Translations under genes and position numbers: made by a program
In this document: positions 1 through 9,059 of the stretch, piece by piece
Position numbering within the stretch: the first letter of the stretch is position 1
How the letters are laid out: each line of letters begins with the position of its first letter
Notes under the pieces: generated by a model
The model's input: only the letters and a program-made list of their open reading frames with translations
Told to the model about the DNA's origin: nothing
Database searches by the model: none
Assembly (NCBI GenBank): GCA_902761365.1
Contig: CACWJZ010000023.1
Coordinates: 1-54,430, forward strand
Source: an uncultured Eubacteriales bacterium
GTDB taxonomy: Bacteria > Bacillota > Clostridia > Christensenellales > CAG-138
Length of the DNA: 54,430 nucleotides
Direction: 5' to 3'

Positions 1-6
1 AAAGAT

Positions 7-534
7 ATGCGTATTTCCATTTCCGGAAAAAACCTTGAAGTCTCCGACTACATGCGGGAGACCGCGGAGAAGAAGCTGAACAAGCTCTCCAAGTTCTTCC
101 CCCAGGATGCAGACGCCCAGGTGAGCTTGGCCGTAGAGAAGAACCGCCACATCGTGGAGGTCACCGTTCCCTATGAGGGCCGTATCGTCCGGGCAGAGGA
201 GACCTCCGGCGACATGTACGCGTCTTTGGACAACGTGGTGAGCAAGCTGGAGAAGCAGGTGCAGCGGTATCGCACCCGCCAGGATCGTCGCCGCAAGTCC
301 GGCGAGGTCATTGCGGACTATGCCCCCGTGGCGCCGGAGGAGCCTGAAACCTTCACGCCCCGGATCGTGCGCACCAAGAAATTCGCCATCCGGCCCATGA
401 GCGAGGAGGAGGCCATGCTCCAGATGGAGATGCTGGGCCATTCCTTCTTCGTGTTCGAGAACGCCGAGACCGGCGACGTGAACGTGCTCTACGTCCGCAA
501 GGACGGCAACTACGGCCTCATCGAGCGCGCCTGA
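7..534 (+). CDS. hpf: Ribosome hibernation promoting factor, long form
   Basis: Binds the 30S subunit in stationary phase and drives formation of inactive 100S ribosome dimers. The 175-residue length fits the long HPF of Firmicutes. Residues 1-95 form the S30AE/YfiA beta-alpha-beta domain (it opens MRISISGKNLEVSDYMRETA and has a basic stretch near 88-97). After a linker rich in Pro and Glu, residues 118-175 form the C-terminal dimerisation domain (IVRTKKFAIRPMSEEEA, then LGHSFFVF and NVLYVRKDGNYGLIE). The ATG at 7 is the natural start, since homologues begin MxIxISGKN, but its ribosome site lies beyond the window edge. A strong terminator follows, so the gene appears to be the end of its transcript. 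Confidence 0.97.
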   Translation: MRISISGKNLEVSDYMRETAEKKLNKLSKFFPQDADAQVSLAVEKNRHIVEVTVPYEGRIVRAEETSGDMYASLDNVVSKLEKQVQRYRTRQDRRRKSGEVIADYAPVAPEEPETFTPRIVRTKKFAIRPMSEEEAMLQMEMLGHSFFVFENAETGDVNVLYVRKDGNYGLIERA

Positions 535-557
535 GCCAAAACCATTGTCCCCCCTTG

Positions 558-583
558 CGCCCCGCCCCGGCGGGGCGTTTTTT
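558..583 (+). terminator. Intrinsic terminator after hpf
   Basis: A 9-bp perfect GC stem (CGCCCCGCC / GGCGGGGCG) with a 2-base apical gap is followed by six T residues. It sits 24 bases after the hpf stop codon and just before the next promoter. Confidence 0.9.
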
Positions 584-597
584 ATGCGCGAAGGTTA

Positions 598-626
598 TTG
601 TCAAAGGGCGATCCCGCGCGTATACT
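598..626 (+). promoter_or_regulatory. Promoter of the VanZ-VOC gene, apparently leaderless
   Basis: TTGTCA (598-603), a 17-base spacer and TATACT (621-626). The ATG follows after only six bases (GTTGGT), so the usual transcription start, about seven bases past the -10 box, falls on the start codon. The -35 flank (TTGTCAAAGGG) resembles that of the promoter at 1758. Confidence 0.8.
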
Positions 627-632
627 GTTGGT

Positions 633-1721
633 ATGACCATTCCAGTGAACAGCCCCATCACCATCCTGGCCGTGACTGCCTTCGTGGCGGTCTTCATCGT
701 GCTGCTGCCCTTTATTGACCGGAGGGTCTGCCGCCGGCTGGGCCTGAACCTGCAGCACGGCCTCAGCGAGAACGCCAACGCCGACGCCCTTCTGAAGCTC
801 CGGCAGATGGTGCTCTATGCGGTTTTCCTGCTGTATATGGCGGCATTTATGGGGATCGTGTTCTTCTCCCGCAGCTCCGGCAACGCCTACCAGGTCCACG
901 TGGCCCCCTTCCAGGATCTGTACAACGCGGTGGAGATTGAGCAGGGCTTGGTGGACGTCATCGTGACCATCTTCCGGGAGGGTGTCGTGGAGGGCCTCTC
1001 CCGCATCGAGGTCATCCGCCCCCAGGACATATCCCAGGTGTATCTGAACGTGATGCTGTTCGTGCCCATGGGCTATCTGCTCCCGTATGTGTTCAACTGG
1101 TTCCGCGCCAAAGCCACCATTCGCCCGGTGCTGGCCTGCTTCGTCATCTCCCTCATCACAGAGAACATGCAGCTCATCTTTCGCCGGGGGCTCTACGACT
1201 TGGACGATCTGCTGTCCAACACCCTGGGCGGCTTCATCGGACAGCTGCTGTTCATCTCCATCGCATACGTGGTGACCCATCCCGATTGGAAGCGGGAGCT
1301 GAAGGCCTACCACCGCTGGAAACGCCACGCCCGGCACATGACCCTGTACCCCTTTGCACGGCGGATCGGCCTCTCCCGCACCACGCTCCTGGCAACCTAC
1401 GAAGAGGCGGTCTGGGACTTCTATGTGGACAAGCTGGGCTTTCGGGTGAAGAAGCAAGTCGTGAGCCTGGACGACATCGACACCCGGTTCCTGCTGGTCA
1501 TGGGCAGCTCCCAGGTGGAGATCATCTGCTTCAACAAAAGGAAGATGATCCCAGTCCAGTATCTCACCATCTCCGCCCGCAACCTGGGGAAGATCAAAAA
1601 GCGGCTGGAGAAAAACGGCATCCAGGTGGGCGAGTTTTGCCGGGACCCATACACGGACTTGAGATGCCTGTCCTTTACCGGTCCGGACCGGGTCTGCATC
1701 ACCGTCATCGAGGAACCATAA
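633..1721 (+). CDS. VanZ-like membrane protein fused to a VOC (glyoxalase-like) domain
   Basis: A 362-residue protein with hydrophobic segments near residues 10-30, 58-78, 142-162, 168-185 and 200-220, matching the VanZ-like family (FVPMGYLLPYVF, then SLITENMQLIFRRGLYDLDDLLSNTLGGFIG). VanZ proteins are linked to glycopeptide resistance, but most members have no known role. Residues about 255-362 look like a VOC/glyoxalase domain (EEAVWDFYVDKLGFRV, FLLVMGSSQVEIICF), an uncommon partner. The reading frame stays open upstream to 555, but the promoter at 598-626 implies the ATG at 633. No Shine-Dalgarno sequence precedes it. The VanZ assignment is strong; the VOC call is from sequence feel and its metal ligands were not resolved. 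Confidence 0.85.
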   Translation: MTIPVNSPITILAVTAFVAVFIVLLPFIDRRVCRRLGLNLQHGLSENANADALLKLRQMVLYAVFLLYMAAFMGIVFFSRSSGNAYQVHVAPFQDLYNAVEIEQGLVDVIVTIFREGVVEGLSRIEVIRPQDISQVYLNVMLFVPMGYLLPYVFNWFRAKATIRPVLACFVISLITENMQLIFRRGLYDLDDLLSNTLGGFIGQLLFISIAYVVTHPDWKRELKAYHRWKRHARHMTLYPFARRIGLSRTTLLATYEEAVWDFYVDKLGFRVKKQVVSLDDIDTRFLLVMGSSQVEIICFNKRKMIPVQYLTISARNLGKIKKRLEKNGIQVGEFCRDPYTDLRCLSFTGPDRVCITVIEEP

Positions 1722-1757
1722 CAAAAGATATATTAGGGAAAGGGAAGGAAACACTGC

Positions 1758-1787
1758 TTTACAAAGGGTCATTCCGTTTGGTATACT
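1758..1787 (+). promoter_or_regulatory. Promoter of the first NlpC/P60 lipoprotein, apparently leaderless
   Basis: TTTACA (1758-1763), 18-base spacer, TATACT (1782-1787), then GTCGGAC and the ATG at 1795. The transcription start is predicted at 1794/1795. No Shine-Dalgarno sequence can exist on such a transcript. Confidence 0.8.
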
Positions 1788-1794
1788 GTCGGAC

Positions 1795-3468
1795 ATGAGA
1801 GTTTTTTGGAAATCCATCTGCATATTGAGTTTGTGTCTGTTGTTGATCGCCCTGCCAGGCTGCCATCAGCAGGTGGAAGCCTACGAAGCCGTGGCGACAC
1901 TGCCCCCGCCTACGGCCACGGAGGTCCCCTCGACCCCCGAACCCACGATTGCGGTACAGGCGGTGCCCGTCACTATGGCCCCCACCTTCACGCCGATCCC
2001 CACCTTCACCGCGACCCCCGAGCCCACGTCGACACCCACACCCACTCTTGAGCCCACGCCGACGCCTACACCCACCTCGGTGCCCATGTATCGGCGAGAC
2101 TTTGAAGATGAAGTGCAGCGATTCCTCTTCCCTCTGTGGATGGGAGAGCCCGAGCCCACGCCTACGGTGGAGCCCCTGGCTACCCCGGACCCACGGGTGG
2201 AAGCCATAGGAAAGTTAGGCGCCATGGTCTTTGCCAACGTGCCCATCTATGCAAAACCCAATGAGTCCGCTGAAGTGTTGGCGCGGGAATCCTACCACCT
2301 GCTTTATATCCATAGCATCCATCGGGATTTCTATCGCGTCACCACCCAGGAGGGGCGGGAGGGGTATGTGAAGACCACTCAGATCACGCCCCTGACCGAG
2401 GCGCAGCTGGAAGCGTATCTTTCCGCCACCATGCAGCTCACCTTCACCGCAAGCAGGTATTCTCCGGATGCCTTTGTGACGGAGCTGACCAATTCGGAGG
2501 TTCGAGGCGGCATGGAGGAACGGATCTATTTCGCCCTCTGTCGACTGGGACTGGACTTTGAGCCCTTCTATTATCGGGTGTATCAGAAGGACCTGCAGGA
2601 CGATACCAAGTATCCGCGTTACTATAAGGACGAGGTATACAACTCCCTCCTGTTCAAGCTCTTCAACTCCACAGGGAGTCTGGTCTACTGTGAGGGCCAC
2701 AGGACCCAGTGGGAGTATGTGCCTGTGACGGGGGCGCTGCAGAAGGGGGACATCCTCTTCTTCTCTGAGCTGCCCAAGCGGAACACGGGGGTCCTGAAGG
2801 AATGCGAGTTCGTTGTAGCCGGGCAACATTCGGGCAACATCACCGACTGCGCTGTGTATCTGGGGAATGACAGCATCCTGACCCTTAAGGAGGGTCGGGT
2901 GGAGCGCATGGACGGCTTTGCCGCCAGCGAGCTTTTCAAGAGCTTCGACTCTGCTCGCCGCATCCACACCGAGGTGTACGATGACAAGCATCTGATCATT
3001 GAAGACATGATCGCCCAGATCTATGATTGCCTGGGCACGCCCTACAACAGCTTCAAGCGTACGGGGGACTTCTCTTTTGACTGCTCAGGCCTCATATCCT
3101 GGCTGTTAGTGCGGATGGAGATGTATCCCAAGGGATATGTATACCATAAATGGACGGATAGTTCCGCGTCGGGCCTGTCCAATATCAAGAATTATGTATG
3201 GCGTGGCGAGAAACAGGTCCATATGACCACGCCTGTGCCTATGAGAGAGGAGCTTACGTCCCTGGATGGCTTTGAGCGAGGGGACATCATTTTTCTGCTC
3301 AGATCCAAAGGCGGCACTGTTGGCCATGTGATGATCTATCTGGGTGAAGGGCGGGTGATCCATTCCACCTGGCTCAGCAGCAAGTACTCCGGGACTGTGG
3401 TGGCCAATTTCCGCAGGGCTCTGCAGCGGTTGTACTACACCTCCTTGCGCATCGAGAGCATCGACTGA
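1795..3468 (+). CDS. NlpC/P60 lipoprotein with Pro-Thr linker and SH3-like domain
   Basis: Predicted exported lipoprotein of 557 residues that cleaves cell-wall peptides. The signal peptide ends in a lipobox (LPGC, lipidated Cys23). Residues 35-130 are a Pro/Thr/Glu-rich spacer, and about 140-200 resemble a bacterial SH3 domain (GAMVFANVPIYAKP, then GYVKTTQI). The C-terminal NlpC/P60 domain has Cys430 in FDCSG, His511 in GHVMIYLG and His523 in VIHST. Residues about 240-370 look like a second, degenerate copy (KGDILFF, AVYLG) without catalytic residues. A paralogue lies tail-to-tail at 3529-5220. Because the signal peptide starts right at this ATG, the leaderless start is well supported. Confidence 0.9.
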   Translation: MRVFWKSICILSLCLLLIALPGCHQQVEAYEAVATLPPPTATEVPSTPEPTIAVQAVPVTMAPTFTPIPTFTATPEPTSTPTPTLEPTPTPTPTSVPMYRRDFEDEVQRFLFPLWMGEPEPTPTVEPLATPDPRVEAIGKLGAMVFANVPIYAKPNESAEVLARESYHLLYIHSIHRDFYRVTTQEGREGYVKTTQITPLTEAQLEAYLSATMQLTFTASRYSPDAFVTELTNSEVRGGMEERIYFALCRLGLDFEPFYYRVYQKDLQDDTKYPRYYKDEVYNSLLFKLFNSTGSLVYCEGHRTQWEYVPVTGALQKGDILFFSELPKRNTGVLKECEFVVAGQHSGNITDCAVYLGNDSILTLKEGRVERMDGFAASELFKSFDSARRIHTEVYDDKHLIIEDMIAQIYDCLGTPYNSFKRTGDFSFDCSGLISWLLVRMEMYPKGYVYHKWTDSSASGLSNIKNYVWRGEKQVHMTTPVPMREELTSLDGFERGDIIFLLRSKGGTVGHVMIYLGEGRVIHSTWLSSKYSGTVVANFRRALQRLYYTSLRIESID

Positions 3469-3476
3469 AACATATC

Positions 3477-3516
3477 AAAACGCCTTCCATCGGTTCAAGA
3501 TGGAAGGCGTTTTTTT
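3477..3516. terminator. Bidirectional terminator between convergent paralogues
   Basis: AAAACGCCTTCCATC, a 7-base loop, then GATGGAAGGCGTTTTTTT. The 11-bp stem has T tracts on both strands, so it can end transcription of both NlpC/P60 genes. Confidence 0.9.
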
Positions 3517-3528
3517 CATTTGAAACCC

Positions 3529-5220
3529 TCACGGCGGGGTGATGCGGTCGATCCGGAGAGCATTTTGATACAGGAGCTGCAGCTCAGGCCGGAAGAAGGC
3601 CACTACCGTGCCGTTGTACTCCTCTTCGATCTGGGTGGAATGGATCACCCGCCCCTTGCCCAGGTAGATCATGACGTGCCCCACCTTCGAATCGTTAGCC
3701 ACCTTGCGCAGGAAGACCAGGTCGCCTCGCTGCAGGGCGTCCATGTCGGGAAGGCCCTGTTTCGGGTCCCGCGTGACGGGGTTCTTGAGATAGATGTGCC
3801 GCTTATAGTGCCAGTAATAATGATCGATCCGGGAGAAGCCGGAAGCGTTGGTGCCTTTGAAGGGCTGACGGCCGTACAGTGCGGGGGTGATCTCCATGCG
3901 GATCAGCAGCCAGGAGATGAGGCCTGAGCAGTCGAAGGAATACTCCCCCTGTCGCTGGAAGTTGTTGTACGGCGTGCCCAGACAGTCATAGGTCTGGGCG
4001 ATCATCTCCTCGATGATCAGCTGCTTTTCGTCGAAGACCTCCAGGTGGATGCGGCGGGCGCAGTCCAGGGACGCTTTCAGGTCGTCTGTCCAGTCCACAG
4101 CCTTGATCTGTCCGCTTCGCAGGAGCAAGGCCTTCCCATCGCCCATGTACACGCCGCAGCCCGTCAGCGCCCCGGAGAAGGGGCCTTTCATGACGAATTC
4201 GTACCCGTCCAGCACCCCGCTGCTGCCCTTCTCCAACGGCTCGCTGAAGAAGAGGATGTCCCCCTTCTCCAGGGTCCCGTCGGAGGGAATGTACTCCCAC
4301 TGGGTAGGCTGGCCGTCGTAATAGACCAGCGTCCCCACCGTGTTGAACAGCTTGAACAGGAGGGAGTTGTAGACGGGAGATTTGTAGAACATGGGGTAGC
4401 GTTCGTCGTTGTCAAGCTGCTTCTGGTACACCTGATAGTAGAAGGGGTCGAAGTCCAGCCCCAGCCGCCCCAGGGCAGCGTAGATGCGGTCCGCCATGGA
4501 GCCTTCGTCCTCCCCGGTCTGCAGCTCCCGGATCAGGGCGTCCGGGGAATAGAAATCCACGGTCCGCTGGAGCTGCTGGACGGCGTCAAAATACCGGTCC
4601 GTGTCCTCCTGGGTGAGGATCACGCACTGGCTAGCCTTCACGTAGCCGGTCAGCCCCTCCTGAGTGGTCACGTAATAGTACTGCCGGTTATACACGTTGT
4701 GGATGTAGAACAGATGAAAGGACTCCCGTCCCTTCACAGGGGATTTCTCGCCGGGCCAGTTCAAAATGGGCACGTGAGCGAAGACCATGGCGCCCAACTT
4801 GCCCAGGTCCTCATTCAGCGGGTTGGCCGTGGACATGGGCGGTGGCGTGTGTGTGGGCTCCGGCGAACAGCTCAGCAGGGGGAAGAGCTGCGCCACCACG
4901 TCCTTGCGTCCGTCCAGCCGATTCAGGGGGATGGGCGTAGGGGTCGGCGTGGGTGTGGGAGTCGGTGTAGGTGTGGGGGTTGGAGTCGGCGTCGGCGTCG
5001 ACGTGGGGGTTGGTGTACAGGTGGGGGTGGGGGAAGGTGTGCATGTGGGCGTCAGCGTGGGGGTAGAGGTAGCCTCCGGCGACGGAGTGGGCGCATCGGT
5101 GGCAGCTGGCGATGCCGTGACGGCACTCTCTTGGACCGATGTAGGCTGCTTTGTGCAGCCGGGCAGGACCAGCACCGTCAGCAGGAGCAGAGCTATGGCT
5201 TTTTTCCAAAATGATTTCAT
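3529..5220 (-). CDS. NlpC/P60 lipoprotein, paralogue of the convergent gene
   Basis: A 563-residue predicted cell-wall peptidase with the same plan as its neighbour at 1795: lipobox LPGC with Cys22, Pro-Thr linker (about 40-100), SH3-like domain (GAMVFAHVPILNWPG), a degenerate NlpC/P60 copy (RIYAALGRLGLDFDPFYY, KGDILFFSEPLEKG, GCGVYMGDG) and an active C-terminal copy with FDCSG (Cys431), GHVMIYLG and VIHST. The ATG at 5220 is preferred over the in-frame TTG at 5226 because the promoter's -10 box lies seven bases upstream and MKSFWKK is a normal signal-peptide start. Its linker is almost pure TP repeats. The target bond is inferred from the family. Confidence 0.9.
   Translation of the reverse strand: MKSFWKKAIALLLLTVLVLPGCTKQPTSVQESAVTASPAATDAPTPSPEATSTPTLTPTCTPSPTPTCTPTPTSTPTPTPTPTPTPTPTPTPTPTPIPLNRLDGRKDVVAQLFPLLSCSPEPTHTPPPMSTANPLNEDLGKLGAMVFAHVPILNWPGEKSPVKGRESFHLFYIHNVYNRQYYYVTTQEGLTGYVKASQCVILTQEDTDRYFDAVQQLQRTVDFYSPDALIRELQTGEDEGSMADRIYAALGRLGLDFDPFYYQVYQKQLDNDERYPMFYKSPVYNSLLFKLFNTVGTLVYYDGQPTQWEYIPSDGTLEKGDILFFSEPLEKGSSGVLDGYEFVMKGPFSGALTGCGVYMGDGKALLLRSGQIKAVDWTDDLKASLDCARRIHLEVFDEKQLIIEEMIAQTYDCLGTPYNNFQRQGEYSFDCSGLISWLLIRMEITPALYGRQPFKGTNASGFSRIDHYYWHYKRHIYLKNPVTRDPKQGLPDMDALQRGDLVFLRKVANDSKVGHVMIYLGKGRVIHSTQIEEEYNGTVVAFFRPELQLLYQNALRIDRITPP
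4927..5080 (-). repeat. Low-complexity Pro-Thr coding repeat
   Basis: Degenerate 6-base units encoding Thr-Pro (on the plus strand GTGGGN/GTCGGN) make up the wall-spanning linker of the lipoprotein. Similar but shorter tracts lie at 1960-2085 and 11520-11680 in the other lipoproteins. Length change by slippage is plausible. Confidence 0.85.
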
Positions 5221-5227
5221 ATCCAAT

Positions 5228-5257
5228 AGTATACCAGAAAAAACGCCCTCCTGTAAA
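5228..5257 (-). promoter_or_regulatory. Promoter of the second NlpC/P60 lipoprotein, apparently leaderless
   Basis: On the minus strand: TTTACA (5257-5252), 18-base spacer, TATACT (5233-5228), then ATTGGAT and ATG at 5220. It has the same geometry as the promoters at 598 and 1758, with a similar short stretch between the -10 box and the ATG (GTTGGT, GTCGGAC, ATTGGAT). Confidence 0.8.
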
Positions 5258-5266
5258 GACCGGCGG

Positions 5267-5770
5267 TCATTCTCGGATGTCTACGTTTTGCGGCAAATGC
5301 TCCAGGAGGAAAGCCTTCACCATGTCATAGTCCTCCGGTGGAATATATAAAGTTACCCCTAATTCCAGGCGGATGGCGTCGTACTGGGGCAGGAGCCGGA
5401 CGCGGCGGACCCGGCTGAAGGTATGGGGACCGGCGGACTTGCCCCGGAAGGTGGTCACCTTTTCCTCGTCCATGGCAAAGGGGATGGGGTCGTCGCCCAT
5501 CAGGTACAGGATGCCTGCCGTCAGCAGGAACAGCCCCAGAAACAGCCCCAGGACCATCAGTGGCATATCCCAGCGGGACATGGTCATGGGGTTGGGGGAG
5601 CCGACGATGAGCAGCCCAACAGCGGCAAGAACGCCCATGGAACCATAGACCTTGACCATGATGGACAGGGCGTGCTTGTTGCGGCGGGGATTCATCCGAT
5701 ATGCCCAGCGATAGACCCCGTCCGCGCTTCGGGTGACTCGGTCGGGAAACTCTTTGAGATCGTAATACAC
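5267..5770 (-). CDS. Small two-helix membrane protein, function unknown
   Basis: A 167-residue protein with a basic N-terminal third, two adjacent membrane helices (about 42-60 and 70-93) and a cytoplasmic-looking tail with a PH-like beta-strand pattern (FAMDEEKVTTFRG, RVRRVRLLPQYDAIRLEL). The start is GTG at 5770, with GGGAGGTGA about seven bases upstream. Unlike its two upstream neighbours it has a normal leader: a -10 box TATACT lies at 5795-5790, but no clear -35 box is seen. I do not recognise a named family. The tail could be a bacterial PH/DUF-type domain. Confidence 0.75.
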   Translation of the reverse strand: MYYDLKEFPDRVTRSADGVYRWAYRMNPRRNKHALSIMVKVYGSMGVLAAVGLLIVGSPNPMTMSRWDMPLMVLGLFLGLFLLTAGILYLMGDDPIPFAMDEEKVTTFRGKSAGPHTFSRVRRVRLLPQYDAIRLELGVTLYIPPEDYDMVKAFLLEHLPQNVDIRE

Positions 5771-5874
5771 AGCAGTTCACCTCCCCGTCAGTATACCACG
5801 GCCATCCAGGGAAATGAAGTGCTTCTTGCGCGAAACATGTGGGCGTTGCGCCGTGGCGGCACCTCAATACGCCG

Positions 5875-5903
5875 TTGCAATTCATCCCGGGACGTGATAT
5901 ATT
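5875..5903 (+). promoter_or_regulatory. Promoter of the glycerol operon
   Basis: TTGCAA (5875-5880), 17-base spacer, TATATT (5898-5903). Predicted transcription start is near 5910, which gives a leader of about 174 bases before glpK. Confidence 0.65.
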
Positions 5904-5944
5904 GATACCATGAAATCTATGCGATCGGTGAGGAAAAACGAAGT

Positions 5945-7583
<1,639 letters not shown>

Positions 7584-7595
7584 AGGAGACGAAAG

Positions 7596-9059
7596 GTGAA
7601 CGAGGTATATGATGTGATCGTCGTGGGCGGCGGCGTGGTGGGCTGCGGCACAGCGCGGGAGCTGATGCGCCATACAGCCCGGGTGCTGCTGCTGGAGAAG
7701 ACCAACGACATCTGCAACGGCCAGAGCAAGGCCAACACCGCCATCATCCATGGGGGCTACGACGCCATGCCCGGCACCCTGAAGGCCAAGTTCAACGTGC
7801 TGGGCAACGCCATGTTCGATCGGCTCCATGAGGAGCTGGACGTGCCCGTAGAGTGGAACACCTCCCTGGTGGTGTCCTTCAGCTTGGAGGACCATCCGGC
7901 CCTGGAAAAGCTCCTGGAGCAGGGCATCCAAAACGGCGTCCGCGGCGAGCTTCGGATCATCGACGAGGCGGAGCTGAGAAGGCGGGAGCCCAACGTGGGG
8001 AGCGAGGCCAAGGAAGCGCTGCTGGTGGGCGCCGGCGGCATCGTCTGCCCCTACGAGCTGACCGTGGCCTATGCCGAGAACGCCGCCGAGAACGGCGCCG
8101 AGTTCCGGCGCAACGCGGAAGTGACCGAGGTCAAAAAGCTGGATAACGGCCGCTGGCAGGTGGTCTCTACCGCCGGGACCTTCGAGACCCGGGCGGTGGT
8201 GAACGCCGCCGGGACCTACGCCGACGTGCTCAACAACATGGTCTCTGCCCGCAAGGTCCACATCCGGCCCCGCCGCGGCGAGTACTATATCCTGGACAAA
8301 AAGTATAAGGACGTTTTCCACGCCACCATGTTCCAGCTGCCCACCAAAATGGGCAAGGGCATCCTGGTCGCCCCCACGGTGGACGGCACCGTGCTGGTGG
8401 GCCCCACCGCGGAGGACATCGACGACAAGGAGGACAAGCGGACCACGGCGGAGGGCCTTGAAAAGGCCCTGCGGGGCGCCAGCCGCACCTGGGAGCACAT
8501 CCCCACCCGGGGCTTCATCACCACCTTCTCGGGCTTGCGGGCCACCGGCGACACCGGCGACTTCATCCTGGGCGAGGCGGAGGATGCGCCCCTGTTCTTC
8601 AACTGCTGCGCTATCGAGTCCCCGGGCCTTTCCTCCGCACCGGCCATCGCCCAATGGACGGCGGAGCGGGTGGCGGAGCGGCTGGACCTGCAGCCCAACC
8701 CCGCGTTCGATCCCATCCGCAAGGCCATCCCCAAGTTCCGGGAGATGAGCGACGAGGCACGGGCGGCGGCCATCGCGGCCGACCCCGATTTCGGCAAGAT
8801 CGTCTGCCGCTGCGAGACCGTCACCGAGGCGGAGATCCGGGAGAGCATCCGTCGCCCCGTGGGCGCTCGGGACGTGGACGGCGTCAAGCGCCGCACCCGG
8901 GCCGGCATGGGCCGGTGCCAGGCGGGCTTCTGCACGCCCAGGACCGTGGAGATCCTGGCCGAGGAGCTGGGCATCTCCCCCCTGGAGGTCACCAAGTTCG
9001 GCGGCGATTCCCGGCTGTTGCAGGGCTATCTCTTCGAGGAGGGCAAGGACCATGCGTAA
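7596..9059 (+). CDS. glpA: FAD-dependent glycerol-3-phosphate dehydrogenase (GlpA-like) with BFD-type [2Fe-2S] domain
   Basis: Predicted to oxidise glycerol 3-phosphate to dihydroxyacetone phosphate under anaerobic conditions. The 487-residue protein has an N-terminal DAO-type FAD fold (VIVVGGGVVGCGTARELM) with the conserved KANTAIIHGGYDA motif, and a C-terminal BFD-like domain with CRCE (about 405-408) and GRCQAGFC (about 441-448), four cysteines suited to a [2Fe-2S] cluster. The GTG start at 7596 follows AAAGGAGA by six bases and lies 12 bases after glpK. It overlaps the next gene by eight bases, indicating translational coupling. The partner enzyme downstream is GlpB-like, and DUF1667 stands where enterobacteria have GlpC. 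Confidence 0.92.
   Translation: MNEVYDVIVVGGGVVGCGTARELMRHTARVLLLEKTNDICNGQSKANTAIIHGGYDAMPGTLKAKFNVLGNAMFDRLHEELDVPVEWNTSLVVSFSLEDHPALEKLLEQGIQNGVRGELRIIDEAELRRREPNVGSEAKEALLVGAGGIVCPYELTVAYAENAAENGAEFRRNAEVTEVKKLDNGRWQVVSTAGTFETRAVVNAAGTYADVLNNMVSARKVHIRPRRGEYYILDKKYKDVFHATMFQLPTKMGKGILVAPTVDGTVLVGPTAEDIDDKEDKRTTAEGLEKALRGASRTWEHIPTRGFITTFSGLRATGDTGDFILGEAEDAPLFFNCCAIESPGLSSAPAIAQWTAERVAERLDLQPNPAFDPIRKAIPKFREMSDEARAAAIAADPDFGKIVCRCETVTEAEIRESIRRPVGARDVDGVKRRTRAGMGRCQAGFCTPRTVEILAEELGISPLEVTKFGGDSRLLQGYLFEEGKDHA

Noticed and set aside
4927..5080. Short regular repeats reminiscent of a CRISPR or minisatellite
   Set aside because: They are 6-base degenerate units inside a coding frame and encode a Thr-Pro linker; there are no spacers.
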